From Allorhizobium ampelinum S4 (GTDB taxonomy: Bacteria > Pseudomonadota > Alphaproteobacteria > Rhizobiales > Rhizobiaceae), in NCBI RefSeq assembly GCF_000016285.1, contig NC_011989.1:2421001-2485000 (forward strand): a stretch of 64,000 bases of DNA, given 5' to 3'. The notes below the pieces were generated by a model. That model was given only the letters and a program-made list of their open reading frames with translations. It was not told the DNA's origin and did no database searches. The position numbers and the translations under genes were made by a program. Of the stretch, positions 37,008-46,258 are shown piece after piece. Each line of letters opens with the position of its first letter. Positions within the stretch are counted from its first letter, which is position 1.

Positions 37008-38345
37008 GTGCAGCCGCTTTGGAAAACTGGTCTCATCGTCGTCGCGCTTCTCTCAACCGTGTCGCAGCCCGCGCTGGCGCGCAGCCCCTATACGGGGCAG
37101 AACGCGAATACCGTGCTGATTACTCCCTCAGGAGAGGTTCTGGATTTCGTACCCGAACAAGGCTCGGTGATGATTAGCCGCGACCGCATGGGCCGCACGG
37201 TTTTGATTGACCGCTCTGGCAATCTGATCGCCACGGAAATGCCTGCGGACATGGTGTATGGCCGTGCCGACCGTAACCGCTATCCCAATGATTATTATCC
37301 GCCAGCTCCTTCTGGCGGCGGCTACGACGACGAGGACATGGCGACCGGCGGCATTCCCGGGGACCAACCCGTTGAGCGCCAATCCCTCGATCAAGGCTAC
37401 CCACAAAACGTCAACCACGATCCTTCGGTGAGCGACGATGCCCTGGCGCGGCCGGCCTCTCCTTCGACCGCAGCACCGTCGACGCTTGGCAGCAGCGGCA
37501 AGGCCAAGCCGGAAATCACCGCGCTTCAGGTCTTTCTTGCCCGCGAAGGATTTTCCCCAGGTGCTATCGACGGCCATATGGGCATGAACGTTCAAAAGGC
37601 TCTGGAAGCCTGGCAGCAGAAGACCGGCGAAACGCTGAACCCTAACGACACCGACGCCATCATGGAGCGGCTGCGGATGAATGGCGGCCTGCCCTTCACC
37701 AGCTATACGCTGACCGCTGCCGACGCTGCGGGACCCTATGTGGCGGAAATCCCCGAGGATTACAGCCAGAAGGCTGCGATGCCGTCGCTTGGCTATACAT
37801 CCACCACGGAAATGCTGGCTGAGAAATTCCATATGGATGAGGGCTATCTGAAGGCGCTCAATCCCGGTGTCGATTTCACTGTTCCCGGCAGCACGGTTAA
37901 AGTGGTCAGCATCGGCCAGCCCCATAGTGGACGGGTTGCCCGCATCGTTGCCGAAAAGGGCCGCAAACAGGTTCTGGCTTACGGCGAGGATGGTCAGTTG
38001 ATCACCGCCTATCCGGCCAGCATCGGCTCCAATGACACGCCATCGCCATCCGGCACCGTGCAGGTGCAGCGCGTCGCCTTCGATCCCGGTTACACCTATA
38101 ATCCGAAGGTCAATTTCCAGCAGGGCGCCAATGACAAGGTGCTGAATATTCCGCCAGGCCCGAATGGTCCTGTTGGTACCGTGTGGATTGCCTTGTCCAA
38201 GCCCACCTACGGCATCCACGGCACGCCGGAACCCTCGAAGATCGGTCGCACCCAAAGCCATGGCTGTATCCGTCTGACCAATTGGGATGCAACGGAACTC
38301 GCCAAGATGGTACAGCCGGGCGTCACTGTGGAATTCATTGACTGA
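37008..38345 (+). CDS. L,D-transpeptidase (YkuD) with peptidoglycan-binding domain
   Basis: Makes 3-3 cross-links between meso-diaminopimelate residues or attaches proteins to peptidoglycan. The 445-residue secreted protein has a signal peptide (about 1-25, ALA-R), a Gly/Ser/Pro-rich linker, a PG_binding_1 domain (about 170-220) and a C-terminal YkuD domain with IHGT and the nucleophile motif SHGCIRL (Cys420). The start is GTG 37008, with GGAAAG 7 nt upstream; an upstream TTG lacks support. 3-3 cross-links are abundant in Rhizobiales, which grow at the pole. Confidence 0.92.
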   Translation: MQPLWKTGLIVVALLSTVSQPALARSPYTGQNANTVLITPSGEVLDFVPEQGSVMISRDRMGRTVLIDRSGNLIATEMPADMVYGRADRNRYPNDYYPPAPSGGGYDDEDMATGGIPGDQPVERQSLDQGYPQNVNHDPSVSDDALARPASPSTAAPSTLGSSGKAKPEITALQVFLAREGFSPGAIDGHMGMNVQKALEAWQQKTGETLNPNDTDAIMERLRMNGGLPFTSYTLTAADAAGPYVAEIPEDYSQKAAMPSLGYTSTTEMLAEKFHMDEGYLKALNPGVDFTVPGSTVKVVSIGQPHSGRVARIVAEKGRKQVLAYGEDGQLITAYPASIGSNDTPSPSGTVQVQRVAFDPGYTYNPKVNFQQGANDKVLNIPPGPNGPVGTVWIALSKPTYGIHGTPEPSKIGRTQSHGCIRLTNWDATELAKMVQPGVTVEFID

Positions 38346-38368
38346 GTGCAGTCAATTTTAAGCACAAT

Positions 38369-38408
38369 AAAACGCCCCGCCGACGGTTGTCCTAGCGGGG
38401 CGTTTTTA
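38369..38408. terminator. Bidirectional terminator between L,D-transpeptidase and parA-like genes
   Basis: AAAACGCCCCGC and GCGGGGCGTTTTT form a 12-bp stem with A- and T-runs at both sides, between convergent genes. Confidence 0.9.
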
Positions 38409-38432
38409 TGTGGCTTCTATCAATTACAAATC

Positions 38433-39149
38433 TCAGGCGGCATCGCCGATCAGCCGCAAAAGGCGCGGGCGCAGGCTGCGCACCACTTTTACCGGAAGCA
38501 GATGCACGACCTCAGCAGCAAAGGCGCGTGAATTGTCCTGCGCCTTATCCAAATTGCTGACCTTGGCCGGGTCCATCGAATAGACAGTACCACCGGTTTC
38601 AAAAATGTCGCGGAAGGCATTACGCTCGGCAATCGGAGTATTGATGACATTCACCCCACGCGCCGCCAACAGGCCCTTGATGGCGAGAAGCGCCCGTGTG
38701 GTGACCATCGAGGCAACCCGTGTCAGAACCACCGAATGCGGGATGACAAGATTACCGGCGATCCGCATCTGTTCGATCAGGTCGAGGATCTGGGCGGCTC
38801 CCTTGGCATCCATCGCACAGCCCTGAACAGGGATCATCACATGGTCGGAAAGTCCGATCGCCATGGTGACGATGGCGTCCCGCGCACCGGCCAGATCGAT
38901 GATAACGTAATCGGCAGTTTTGCGGCCTTCCCGGATATGGCCCTGCAACGACCCAACGCTGACTTCGGAAATGACTTCGATATTGTGCTGCAACCCGGCG
39001 GCTTCCGACCATTGGGTAATCCAGCGTTGCGGATCGGCATCGAGAATACAGATCCGGTAGCCCTGATGAGCAAGTTCTGTGGCAAGCAGCAGCGCTGCGG
39101 TGGTTTTACCTGCGCCGCCCTTGGCATTGGCAAATGAGATGACTGGCAT
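38433..39149 (-). CDS. ParA/MinD-type ATPase, VirC1-like
   Basis: 238-residue deviant-Walker ATPase with KGGAGKTT at 10-17, the LDADPQ Walker A' region and VIIDLAG Walker B. No parB or rep genes flank it, so it is not a plasmid partition locus. Overall length and C-terminal segments (for example IAERNAFRDIFETGG) resemble Agrobacterium VirC1, which places the T-DNA relaxosome at the cell pole. That likeness is inferred from motif memory. GAGGA precedes ATG 39149, and the longer frame upstream is rejected. Confidence 0.8.
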   Translation of the reverse strand: MPVISFANAKGGAGKTTAALLLATELAHQGYRICILDADPQRWITQWSEAAGLQHNIEVISEVSVGSLQGHIREGRKTADYVIIDLAGARDAIVTMAIGLSDHVMIPVQGCAMDAKGAAQILDLIEQMRIAGNLVIPHSVVLTRVASMVTTRALLAIKGLLAARGVNVINTPIAERNAFRDIFETGGTVYSMDPAKVSNLDKAQDNSRAFAAEVVHLLPVKVVRSLRPRLLRLIGDAA

Positions 39150-39325
39150 TGGTGTCCTCGATGCTATGATTGAGCCACTCATCGCTCTAACAGGCACCCG
39201 GCTATTCATGGCGCCCGGTTAATACATCCTTGCTAAAAATGGTTAATAAATAGCAAATGACATATATCAGTTCTTGTGAATGAAATTCTAGGTTACCTTG
39301 CTTGCCGTAAGCTGGAGCCAGATTT

Positions 39326-40471
39326 TCAAAAACATTCCGCCAGCAATGCGGTGGTATTTTCCAAAGTCATCTTGACAGGATTGCTCGCGGCACTTGCATC
39401 GCGGATCGCCATGGCAGCCAGATCGTCCAGCCGGTCACCCGGCACGCCAAGCTCGCTCAGATTATGTGGGATGGCGAGATCCTCACGAAACACCATCAGA
39501 AAATCATGGAAACCATCGAAGCCGCCCTGGATTTCCAGGTAGCCCGCCAGTTTCTCGATCTTGCGCTCTATGGCCTTGCGGTTGAAAGACACCACCATCG
39601 GCATCAACACCGCATTGGTTGTGCCGTGATGGGTATTATAGACCGCGCCGATCGGGTGCGACAGCGCGTGAATGGCCCCCAGCCCCTTTTGCAAGGCAAT
39701 CGACCCCATGACCGCCGCCGACATCATGTTGAGCCGGGCTTCCAGATCCACCGGATCACGATAGGCTTTGGGCAGAAACTCCTTGACCAACCGCATCCCC
39801 TCGATAGCAATACCCTGGCCGAGTGGATGGTAGACCGGTGAACAATAGGCTTCCAGGCAATGGGCGAAGGCATCCATGCCGGTGCCAGCGGTGATGGATT
39901 TCGGCATGCCGACTGTGAGTTCCGGGTCGCAAATGACGATTGCCGGAAGCATTTTCGGATGAAAGATCGCGGTCTTGACGTGGGTGACTGTATTGGTGAT
40001 CACGCAGGTGCGTCCCACTTCGGCACCGGTCCCTGCGGTAGTTGGCACCGTCACAACCGGCAGGATTGCCGCCTCATTGGCATCACGCCAGCCCTCAGTG
40101 CCCGCGGCGAAATCCCAGACCGGGCGGGTCTGCCCCGCCATGAAGGCCACGCATTTGCCAAGATCAATGCCGGAGCCTCCGCCAAAGGCAACGACACCGT
40201 CATGACCACCTTGCCGGAAGGCCGCAAGCCCGGCTTCCAGATTAAGCTCCGTCGGGTTGGGATCGACATCGGCAAACAGCGCGTTGTCCAGCCCTGCGTC
40301 ACTCAACGTTTCCTGCGCCACCCTGGTAATCGCCAACGCTGCCAGCCCACGGTCAGTGACCAGCAAAGGATTGCGCATGCCCAAGGATTTGCAGGCTTCA
40401 CCCAGCTCTTCTATCCGACCGCGCCCGACCCTGATGTCGGTCGGATAACTCCAATTCGCAAAGATTTTCAT
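39326..40471 (-). CDS. Iron-containing alcohol dehydrogenase
   Basis: 381-residue group III dehydrogenase that oxidises or reduces alcohols with NAD(P). The nucleotide site is FGGGSGIDLGK (96-106). The metal ligands align as Asp200, His204, His268 and His282 with canonical spacing. The substrate is not evident. Together with the neighbouring permease on the same strand it could form an amine or alcohol catabolism unit, but 316 bp separate them. Confidence 0.92.
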   Translation of the reverse strand: MKIFANWSYPTDIRVGRGRIEELGEACKSLGMRNPLLVTDRGLAALAITRVAQETLSDAGLDNALFADVDPNPTELNLEAGLAAFRQGGHDGVVAFGGGSGIDLGKCVAFMAGQTRPVWDFAAGTEGWRDANEAAILPVVTVPTTAGTGAEVGRTCVITNTVTHVKTAIFHPKMLPAIVICDPELTVGMPKSITAGTGMDAFAHCLEAYCSPVYHPLGQGIAIEGMRLVKEFLPKAYRDPVDLEARLNMMSAAVMGSIALQKGLGAIHALSHPIGAVYNTHHGTTNAVLMPMVVSFNRKAIERKIEKLAGYLEIQGGFDGFHDFLMVFREDLAIPHNLSELGVPGDRLDDLAAMAIRDASAASNPVKMTLENTTALLAECF

Positions 40472-40787
40472 GATCGCATCACTCCTTCCACCGGAGGATC
40501 GAAGAGGGGATCGGAAAAGGCAAAAAGGATTAGCGAGGGTCATGCCGCTGCTTGCGTCTGACCAGTGCAAACCTCAGAGAATTTGAACCTCCCGAATGCG
40601 GGCTTTCCTCCTCACCCACAACGGCCATGGTAGGGTATCTAATATAAATAACTACTAATCAAAAAGGGAAAATCGGTGGCTTCGCCACCACAATTTCAAA
40701 TTTCAAAAGAAAACAATCTCACGCTTTCATTTAGATAAACAGAGGCCGCCGATCCGGGCGACCCCTCTTCGTATCAGGTCAGGCTAT
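40472..40787. other. Spacer between permease and alcohol dehydrogenase genes with hairpins
   Basis: Contains GGTGGC/GCCACC (40673-40687), followed leftward by T-rich sequence. This is a possible terminator for the permease transcript. A second GC-rich inverted segment lies near 40741-40769. No open frame has support. Confidence 0.4.
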
Positions 40788-42359
40788 TCAGGCTTGGCCG
40801 ACAGCTTTTTCCGCAGCGGCAATTTCCGCCTGCCGCTTTGCCACTTCATCGCCAATCGGCGGGCCCTTGAAGCGACGCTGCTCGAACAGAACCCAGATCA
40901 GCGCCGTCAGCGCCAGAAAACCGACAGTGATATACAGCGCCCACTGGTTGGGCGGCTGCACCCCGATGATAAAGATGGCAACCATGGCCAGGATGACCAG
41001 AAGACCGACAAACCGGTAAGCGCCGATCCCCATATTCCACGGTCCCATTTTCGGCCATTTCGCCGTACCGATCACCTTCATACCGAGCACGATCGGAATG
41101 GCGAAGGACAGGAACAGGAAGATCACCGTGCAGGACACGACAATCGTATAAGCCGAGGCACCGGCAATGGTGACAAGCGAGGCACCCCAGACGAACAGCA
41201 CTGAAAGCACAGCCCCGACCCAGATGGCCGTCGCCGGAGTACGGAACCTTGGGCTGACACTGGAAAGCGCCTTGGAGGCAGGCAGGCCGCCATCACGCGA
41301 AAAGGCATAGATCATCCGCGACACGGAGGTGACGGTTGCCAGACCGCAGATGAATTGCGCAACGAAAATTGCCAGATACAGGATATTGGCGACAACCGGA
41401 TGGGTGACGCTGTTCAGCGTCCAGAAGAATACGTTCCAGCCCTGGGCTGCGGCTTCATTCATATCGGGAATAGCCAGGAGAAAGGCCAGCAACATGATAT
41501 AGCCGAACAGCGATGCCCAGAAGACCGAGGAAATAATCCCCTTCGGCACCGATTCCGAAGCCTTGATGGTTTCCTCCGAGGTATGGGCGGAGGCATCGTA
41601 ACCGGTGATCGTATAGATCGGCAAAAGCAGGCTGAGAGCAAAAATATACCAGACACTGCCGGTCTGCGGCCAGACTGGCGCATCGCCCGCTGGTGTGCCG
41701 GAATAATTGGTGAAGGTCCAGATGCGGGAGAAATCCCAGGTTTTAACGCCGATCAGGCAGACGATTGTCAAGGCGATGGCAGTGATGAAGATCAGATAAC
41801 CCGAGAGATCCGTCAGCTTGGCGGTCAGCTTGATGCCGAGATGGTTGATCAGCGCCTGAGCTGCTGTGATCGCCGCCACGAACAGGATCTGATTGGCAAA
41901 GCCGCCTGCGGTCGTCGTATCGACATTGATGCCGAACCAGCCGGCAATCGATCCGGCGAAAAAGCCCCAGGTGCCGACATTGATGGCACCGAGCACAGTG
42001 ACCAGGCCGATCAGGTTAAACCAGGCCGTCACCCAGCCGGTGAACCGATTACCAAGAATCGAACCCCAATGGTAAAGCCCGCCCGCCGTGGGATAGGCCG
42101 AGGCAATCTGTGCCATGCCGAGCGCGAAAACGCCGGAAATCAGGCAGCCCAACGGCCAGCCGATGCCGATGGCCGCCCCACCGGCTCCGGATGTCGCCTG
42201 GGCCAGCGAATTGATGCCGCCGGACAGAATACAAATGATCGAGAAGGAAATCGCAAAGTTCGAAAACGAACTCATGCGCCGCTCCAGCTCCTGCGCATAG
42301 CCCATGGAATGGAGGATATGCAGGTCTTCCTGCTTATCGACGTCGCTATAACCGGTCAT
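40788..42359 (-). CDS. APC-family amino acid permease
   Basis: 523-residue inner-membrane transporter with about twelve helices. The N-terminal block LERRMSSFSNFAISFSIICILSGG and the internal ASAYPTAGGLYHW are typical of the bacterial amino-acid/choline/GABA-permease branch (ACT family, related to yeast UGA4). The substrate is probably an amino acid such as GABA or an amine, not resolved. The long 870-bp upstream region implies its own promoter. Confidence 0.88.
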   Translation of the reverse strand: MTGYSDVDKQEDLHILHSMGYAQELERRMSSFSNFAISFSIICILSGGINSLAQATSGAGGAAIGIGWPLGCLISGVFALGMAQIASAYPTAGGLYHWGSILGNRFTGWVTAWFNLIGLVTVLGAINVGTWGFFAGSIAGWFGINVDTTTAGGFANQILFVAAITAAQALINHLGIKLTAKLTDLSGYLIFITAIALTIVCLIGVKTWDFSRIWTFTNYSGTPAGDAPVWPQTGSVWYIFALSLLLPIYTITGYDASAHTSEETIKASESVPKGIISSVFWASLFGYIMLLAFLLAIPDMNEAAAQGWNVFFWTLNSVTHPVVANILYLAIFVAQFICGLATVTSVSRMIYAFSRDGGLPASKALSSVSPRFRTPATAIWVGAVLSVLFVWGASLVTIAGASAYTIVVSCTVIFLFLSFAIPIVLGMKVIGTAKWPKMGPWNMGIGAYRFVGLLVILAMVAIFIIGVQPPNQWALYITVGFLALTALIWVLFEQRRFKGPPIGDEVAKRQAEIAAAEKAVGQA

Positions 42360-43229
42360 GATGACCCCCAGTTAAGCCGAGGCAAAACACCTCGGCAGCC
42401 TCTGCCTTTCGGTTTGCCGGTTGTTACCGTTGCAAGCCGCACGCAGTCTTCGCTGCTCCCTTTGGATCTTGTTATCTTGAGCCGGACCGGCATGGCCGAA
42501 TGGCTTGGAGACCCGTCACGATCCTGTGATGCAGGCCCCTGTTTTTAGTCTTTGCCTAAAATCAATTGCAGTCGAGAAAAAAATCAATCTCCAGCTTTTC
42601 AAATGCCAATGCAATTCACATGCCTGTTCGCGTCATTCCCCAGCCTGCAACCGTCGTAACAACAGGGAATGCTGGAAAAGCGCCTCATGAAACCCCGCTA
42701 TTTGCACAGGCACAGAGGCGCGAATGACAACGAGTACCCCACGGGCATGCCTGCGCAACAAAGCCAAAGGACTGAATCTTCGAGACAAAGAACTTATTTT
42801 CTTTTTTAAATCAATGAACTAAGCGCCAGTTCCCCGATGTTGCCTTAGGCTGAACAGGGAAAAGTCATTTTTTCCAGTTGGGGCAGATTGACTCGGTGAC
42901 CCTCTGTCGTCTTATCTTTGCGCAATAAACCGGCAAAGACCGGAGGGGAACAATCGACGCTTGCAGATACCTGTCATCTCAGCAGCAGCGCGCGCAAAAT
43001 CCAGGGTCATGGCTTTTACCTGCTCGGCCGGGTCATCCGTGCTATCAGCGATACCGCAGATTGTCTCCAAGAATACCGTTGCAGAAATACTTGAAGATAT
43101 GCCCGTTATAGCAGTGCTCACCCACCCTATCCGTCACATAACTATCATCTGCGCCCCCTATGCAGTCGCTCGGCTTACCGCAGACAATTTTGCAGATCGA
43201 AGATTTGCAGATCCACAAGGAGGACACCC
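42360..43229. other. Long intergenic region between permease and ABC importer operon
   Basis: The largest gene-free stretch here. It must hold divergent promoters. Short open frames on both strands near 42912-43233 have no Shine-Dalgarno, recognisable domain or codon pattern, and they are rejected. Close to the importer start, TTTGCAGATC occurs twice (43189-43198 and 43204-43213), a possible regulator site. Confidence 0.4.
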
Positions 43230-44330
43230 GTGAACATCCGTTTGCACCGCATTCTTTCCCTCTCGACCGCCATGGTCGTCGCATCGGCCGCCTATGCGAG
43301 CGCCGAGCCAAGCGCCGAGCTGATCACAGCTGCCAAAAAAGAAGGCATGCTGACCACCATCGCCCTGCCCCATGACTGGTGCGGCTATGGTGACGTGATC
43401 GCCGGTTTCAAGAAAAAATACCCTGAGATCAAGGTCAACGAGCTGAACCCGAATGCAGGTTCCGGCGACGAAATCGAAGCGATCAAGGCCAATAAGGGCA
43501 ATACCGGCCCGCAGGCTCCCGATGTTATCGACGTCGGCCTGTCCTTCGGTCCTGCCGCCAAGAAAGACGGCCTCGTTCAGCCCTACAAGGTTTCCACCTG
43601 GGATTCGATCCCCGCTTCGGCCAAGGATGCCGACGGCTATTGGTATGGCGATTATTACGGCGTTCTGGCCATCGGTGTGAACAAGGATATCGTCAAGGAC
43701 GTTCCGAAGAGCTTTGCCGATCTGACCGCTTCCAAATATGCCAATTCCGTTGCCATGCCTGGCGATCCACGCACCGGCAATAGCTCGATGATGACGGTTT
43801 ATGCCGCTGGCGTCGCGCAGTCCGGCAAGACTGGTGCCGATGCCGCCAAGGCAGGCATCGAGTTCATGAAGTCGCTGAAGGAAAAGGGCAATCTCGTGCC
43901 GGTCAACGGCTCGGCCCAGAACATGGCGCAGGGCACCACGCCGATCCTGTTCGATTGGGACTATAACGTGCTTGCCATGCGCGACAAGCTGGCTGGCAAC
44001 CCGCCGATGGACGTTGTCGTTCCCTCGGATTCGGTCATCGCCGGCGTTTACGTTCAGGCGATTTCGGCTTTCGCGCCACATCCGAACGCTGCGAAACTGT
44101 GGATGGAATATCTCTATTCCGACGAAGGTCAGCTCGGCTGGCTGGCTGGCTATTGCCATCCGATCCGCTTCAACGATCTGGCTGAAAAGAAGAAGATTCC
44201 GCAGGCACTGCTCGACAAGATGCCGGATGCCGCAGGCTATGCCAAGGCGATCTTCCCCACTCTGGACGAACAGTCCGCTGCCAAGGCAGTGGTTGCCGCC
44301 GATTGGGCAAAGCAGATGGGCGCGCAATAA
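43230..44330 (+). CDS. ABC transporter substrate-binding protein
   Basis: Periplasmic solute-binding protein of 366 residues with a signal peptide (about 1-25, ASA-E). Its two-lobed fold resembles the iron/polyamine/phosphonate-type (AfuA/PotD-like) binding proteins. The start is GTG with AAGGAGG 6 nt upstream. It is the first gene of a four-gene importer followed by two permeases and an ATPase. The solute cannot be decided by sequence alone; Fe(III), polyamines and organophosphonates are all possible. Confidence 0.88.
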   Translation: MNIRLHRILSLSTAMVVASAAYASAEPSAELITAAKKEGMLTTIALPHDWCGYGDVIAGFKKKYPEIKVNELNPNAGSGDEIEAIKANKGNTGPQAPDVIDVGLSFGPAAKKDGLVQPYKVSTWDSIPASAKDADGYWYGDYYGVLAIGVNKDIVKDVPKSFADLTASKYANSVAMPGDPRTGNSSMMTVYAAGVAQSGKTGADAAKAGIEFMKSLKEKGNLVPVNGSAQNMAQGTTPILFDWDYNVLAMRDKLAGNPPMDVVVPSDSVIAGVYVQAISAFAPHPNAAKLWMEYLYSDEGQLGWLAGYCHPIRFNDLAEKKKIPQALLDKMPDAAGYAKAIFPTLDEQSAAKAVVAADWAKQMGAQ

Positions 44331-44417
44331 GTTAGCGCCAGTGCTGAAATTTCACTCCACCTTTGCGCAGGCCGGTTTTTACCGGCCTGCGTGCCTAATT
44401 TGAAGGGAAAAAGTGGC

Positions 44418-45410
44418 ATGACCGTTGCGGAGACCGAGCTTCATTCGCCAGCCAGTGCATCCGTGCCAAATTCATCCAGGCCCAGTGCGCCGACGCTCAA
44501 CGCCCCCCTGCCCAGCCTACCCATCGTCGAAGGCTCCAGACAGCAACCAGCACCTCGCCCCAAAAGCCGGGTAAACTGGGATTGGCTGGGTGTGCTGCCG
44601 TTTTTCCTGTTTGCCATTCTGTTTCTGATCGGCCCGATCCTTTATCTGGTCAAAGGCTCTTTCCAGAATCCGGCCGGTGATTTCACGCTGGAAAATTTCA
44701 TCAGCCTGGCCACACCCAATATCATGGCCGCCTATTCCCTGTCGCTGCGCCTGAGCCTGGCCGCAGCTTGTCTTGGCGCCATCGCTGGTCTTCTGGTGGG
44801 CTATGCCATTATTCTCGGTGGCTTGCCGCGCTGGGTGCGCACCGCCTTCATGACATTTTCTGGCGTTGCCTCGAACTTCGCTGGTATTCCGCTGGCCTTT
44901 GCCTTCATCGCCACTCTTGGAAGGTTGGGCCTTGTCACGGTTCTGTTGCGTGACATGTTCGGCTTCAATCTCTATGGCACGGGCTTCAGCCTGTTCTCAT
45001 TCTGGGGCCTGGCGATCACCTACCTTTATTTCCAGCTGCCGCTGATGGTGCTGATCATCACCCCCGCTCTCGACGGCTTGAAGGGTGAATGGCGCGAAGC
45101 GGCGGAAATTCTCGGCGCCACCCGCCGCCAATATTGGCAAATGGTCGCCCTGCCGGTGCTGACCCCCTCCATTCTCGGTTGTTTCCTGCTGCTGTTTGCC
45201 AATGCCTTTGGCACGCTGGTCACTGTCTATGCCCTGACCGGCTCCAGCTTCGGCGTGGTGCCCATCGTGCTTTACCAGCAAATTCAGGGCAATGTGCTGT
45301 ACAATCCCAATCTTGGCTATGCGCTGGCGGTTGGCATGGTGGCTATCATGGCCGTTACCAATACGCTCTATCTTATCCTGCGCAGCCGCGCCGAACGGTG
45401 GCAAAAATGA
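44418..45410 (+). CDS. ABC transporter permease 1
   Basis: 330 residues. A long Pro/Ser-rich cytoplasmic N-terminus (about 60) precedes about six membrane helices. The EAA loop, where the ATPase docks, reads EWREAAEILGATRRQYWQMVALP. GAAGGGA precedes the ATG by 9 nt. It overlaps the next permease by ATGA. Confidence 0.9.
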   Translation: MTVAETELHSPASASVPNSSRPSAPTLNAPLPSLPIVEGSRQQPAPRPKSRVNWDWLGVLPFFLFAILFLIGPILYLVKGSFQNPAGDFTLENFISLATPNIMAAYSLSLRLSLAAACLGAIAGLLVGYAIILGGLPRWVRTAFMTFSGVASNFAGIPLAFAFIATLGRLGLVTVLLRDMFGFNLYGTGFSLFSFWGLAITYLYFQLPLMVLIITPALDGLKGEWREAAEILGATRRQYWQMVALPVLTPSILGCFLLLFANAFGTLVTVYALTGSSFGVVPIVLYQQIQGNVLYNPNLGYALAVGMVAIMAVTNTLYLILRSRAERWQK

Positions 45411-46258
45411 AAAAGCCCTTTCCGCTGGTCTCGACCGTCATCGTCCTTATCGCTGCCGCCTATTTCCTTGTTCCGCTCTATGCGACCTTCCAGTTTTCGC
45501 TGCAAATGCTGCGGGGCCAATGGAGCTTTGCCGCTTACCGTTCGGTGTTTTCCAGCGACGAGTTTCTGTCTACCCTTGGCTACTCAGCCTTTGCCTCCCT
45601 GATGGCCATTGTCGTTGGTGCCGTCATCGTCGTGCCCACCGCCTATTGGGTACGGCTGCGGCTGCCGAAACTGCGGCCCATCGTTGAGTTCGTCAGCCTC
45701 CTGCCGCTGATCATTCCGCCCGTCGTCCTGGTCTTCGGTTATATCCGGCTGTTCGGCTCCAATTCCTATCTGCCGCTCACCATGTCGGAAAACGGCACCA
45801 ATATCCTGCTGGTGATTGGCTATGTCACATTGTCCTTGCCCTATATGTTTCGGGCCGTCGACAATGGCATGGCCGCCATCGACATCACCACCCTGACGGA
45901 AGCCGCCGAAAGCCTTGGCGCATCGCGGCTGCGCACCATTGCCGAGGTGATTTTCCCCAATGTCCGCTCGGCCATCGTCTCAGGCGCCTTTCTGACCTTT
46001 TCGATCTCGCTGGGCGAATTCGTCTTCGCCAGCCTGCTCAATCGCCCGGCCTTCGGCCCCTATATGGTCAAGATGGGCCAAGACCGCGCCTATGAACCGG
46101 CAGCGCTCGCCGTTCTGTCCTTCGCGCTGACCTGGGGCTGCATGGTCCTCATGCAATTATTCGCCAATAAAAAACCCGGACAGCGCTGGTTGCCACGCCG
46201 TATGACACGCCAGGCCCCGATGTCCTCTTCCATGCCCCCAAGGAGTGCAACCCGATGA
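45407..46258 (+). CDS. ABC transporter permease 2
   Basis: 283 residues, about six helices. The EAA loop reads TEAAESLGASRLRTIAEVIFP. The start overlaps the permease 1 stop and the stop overlaps the ATPase start (both ATGA). This is the second half of the membrane channel. Confidence 0.9.
   Translation: MKKPFPLVSTVIVLIAAAYFLVPLYATFQFSLQMLRGQWSFAAYRSVFSSDEFLSTLGYSAFASLMAIVVGAVIVVPTAYWVRLRLPKLRPIVEFVSLLPLIIPPVVLVFGYIRLFGSNSYLPLTMSENGTNILLVIGYVTLSLPYMFRAVDNGMAAIDITTLTEAAESLGASRLRTIAEVIFPNVRSAIVSGAFLTFSISLGEFVFASLLNRPAFGPYMVKMGQDRAYEPAALAVLSFALTWGCMVLMQLFANKKPGQRWLPRRMTRQAPMSSSMPPRSATR

Noticed and set aside
42912..43233. Short frames on both strands in the 870-bp gap
   Set aside because: No ribosome site, no domain, composition like random sequence, and the right one overlaps the importer leader.
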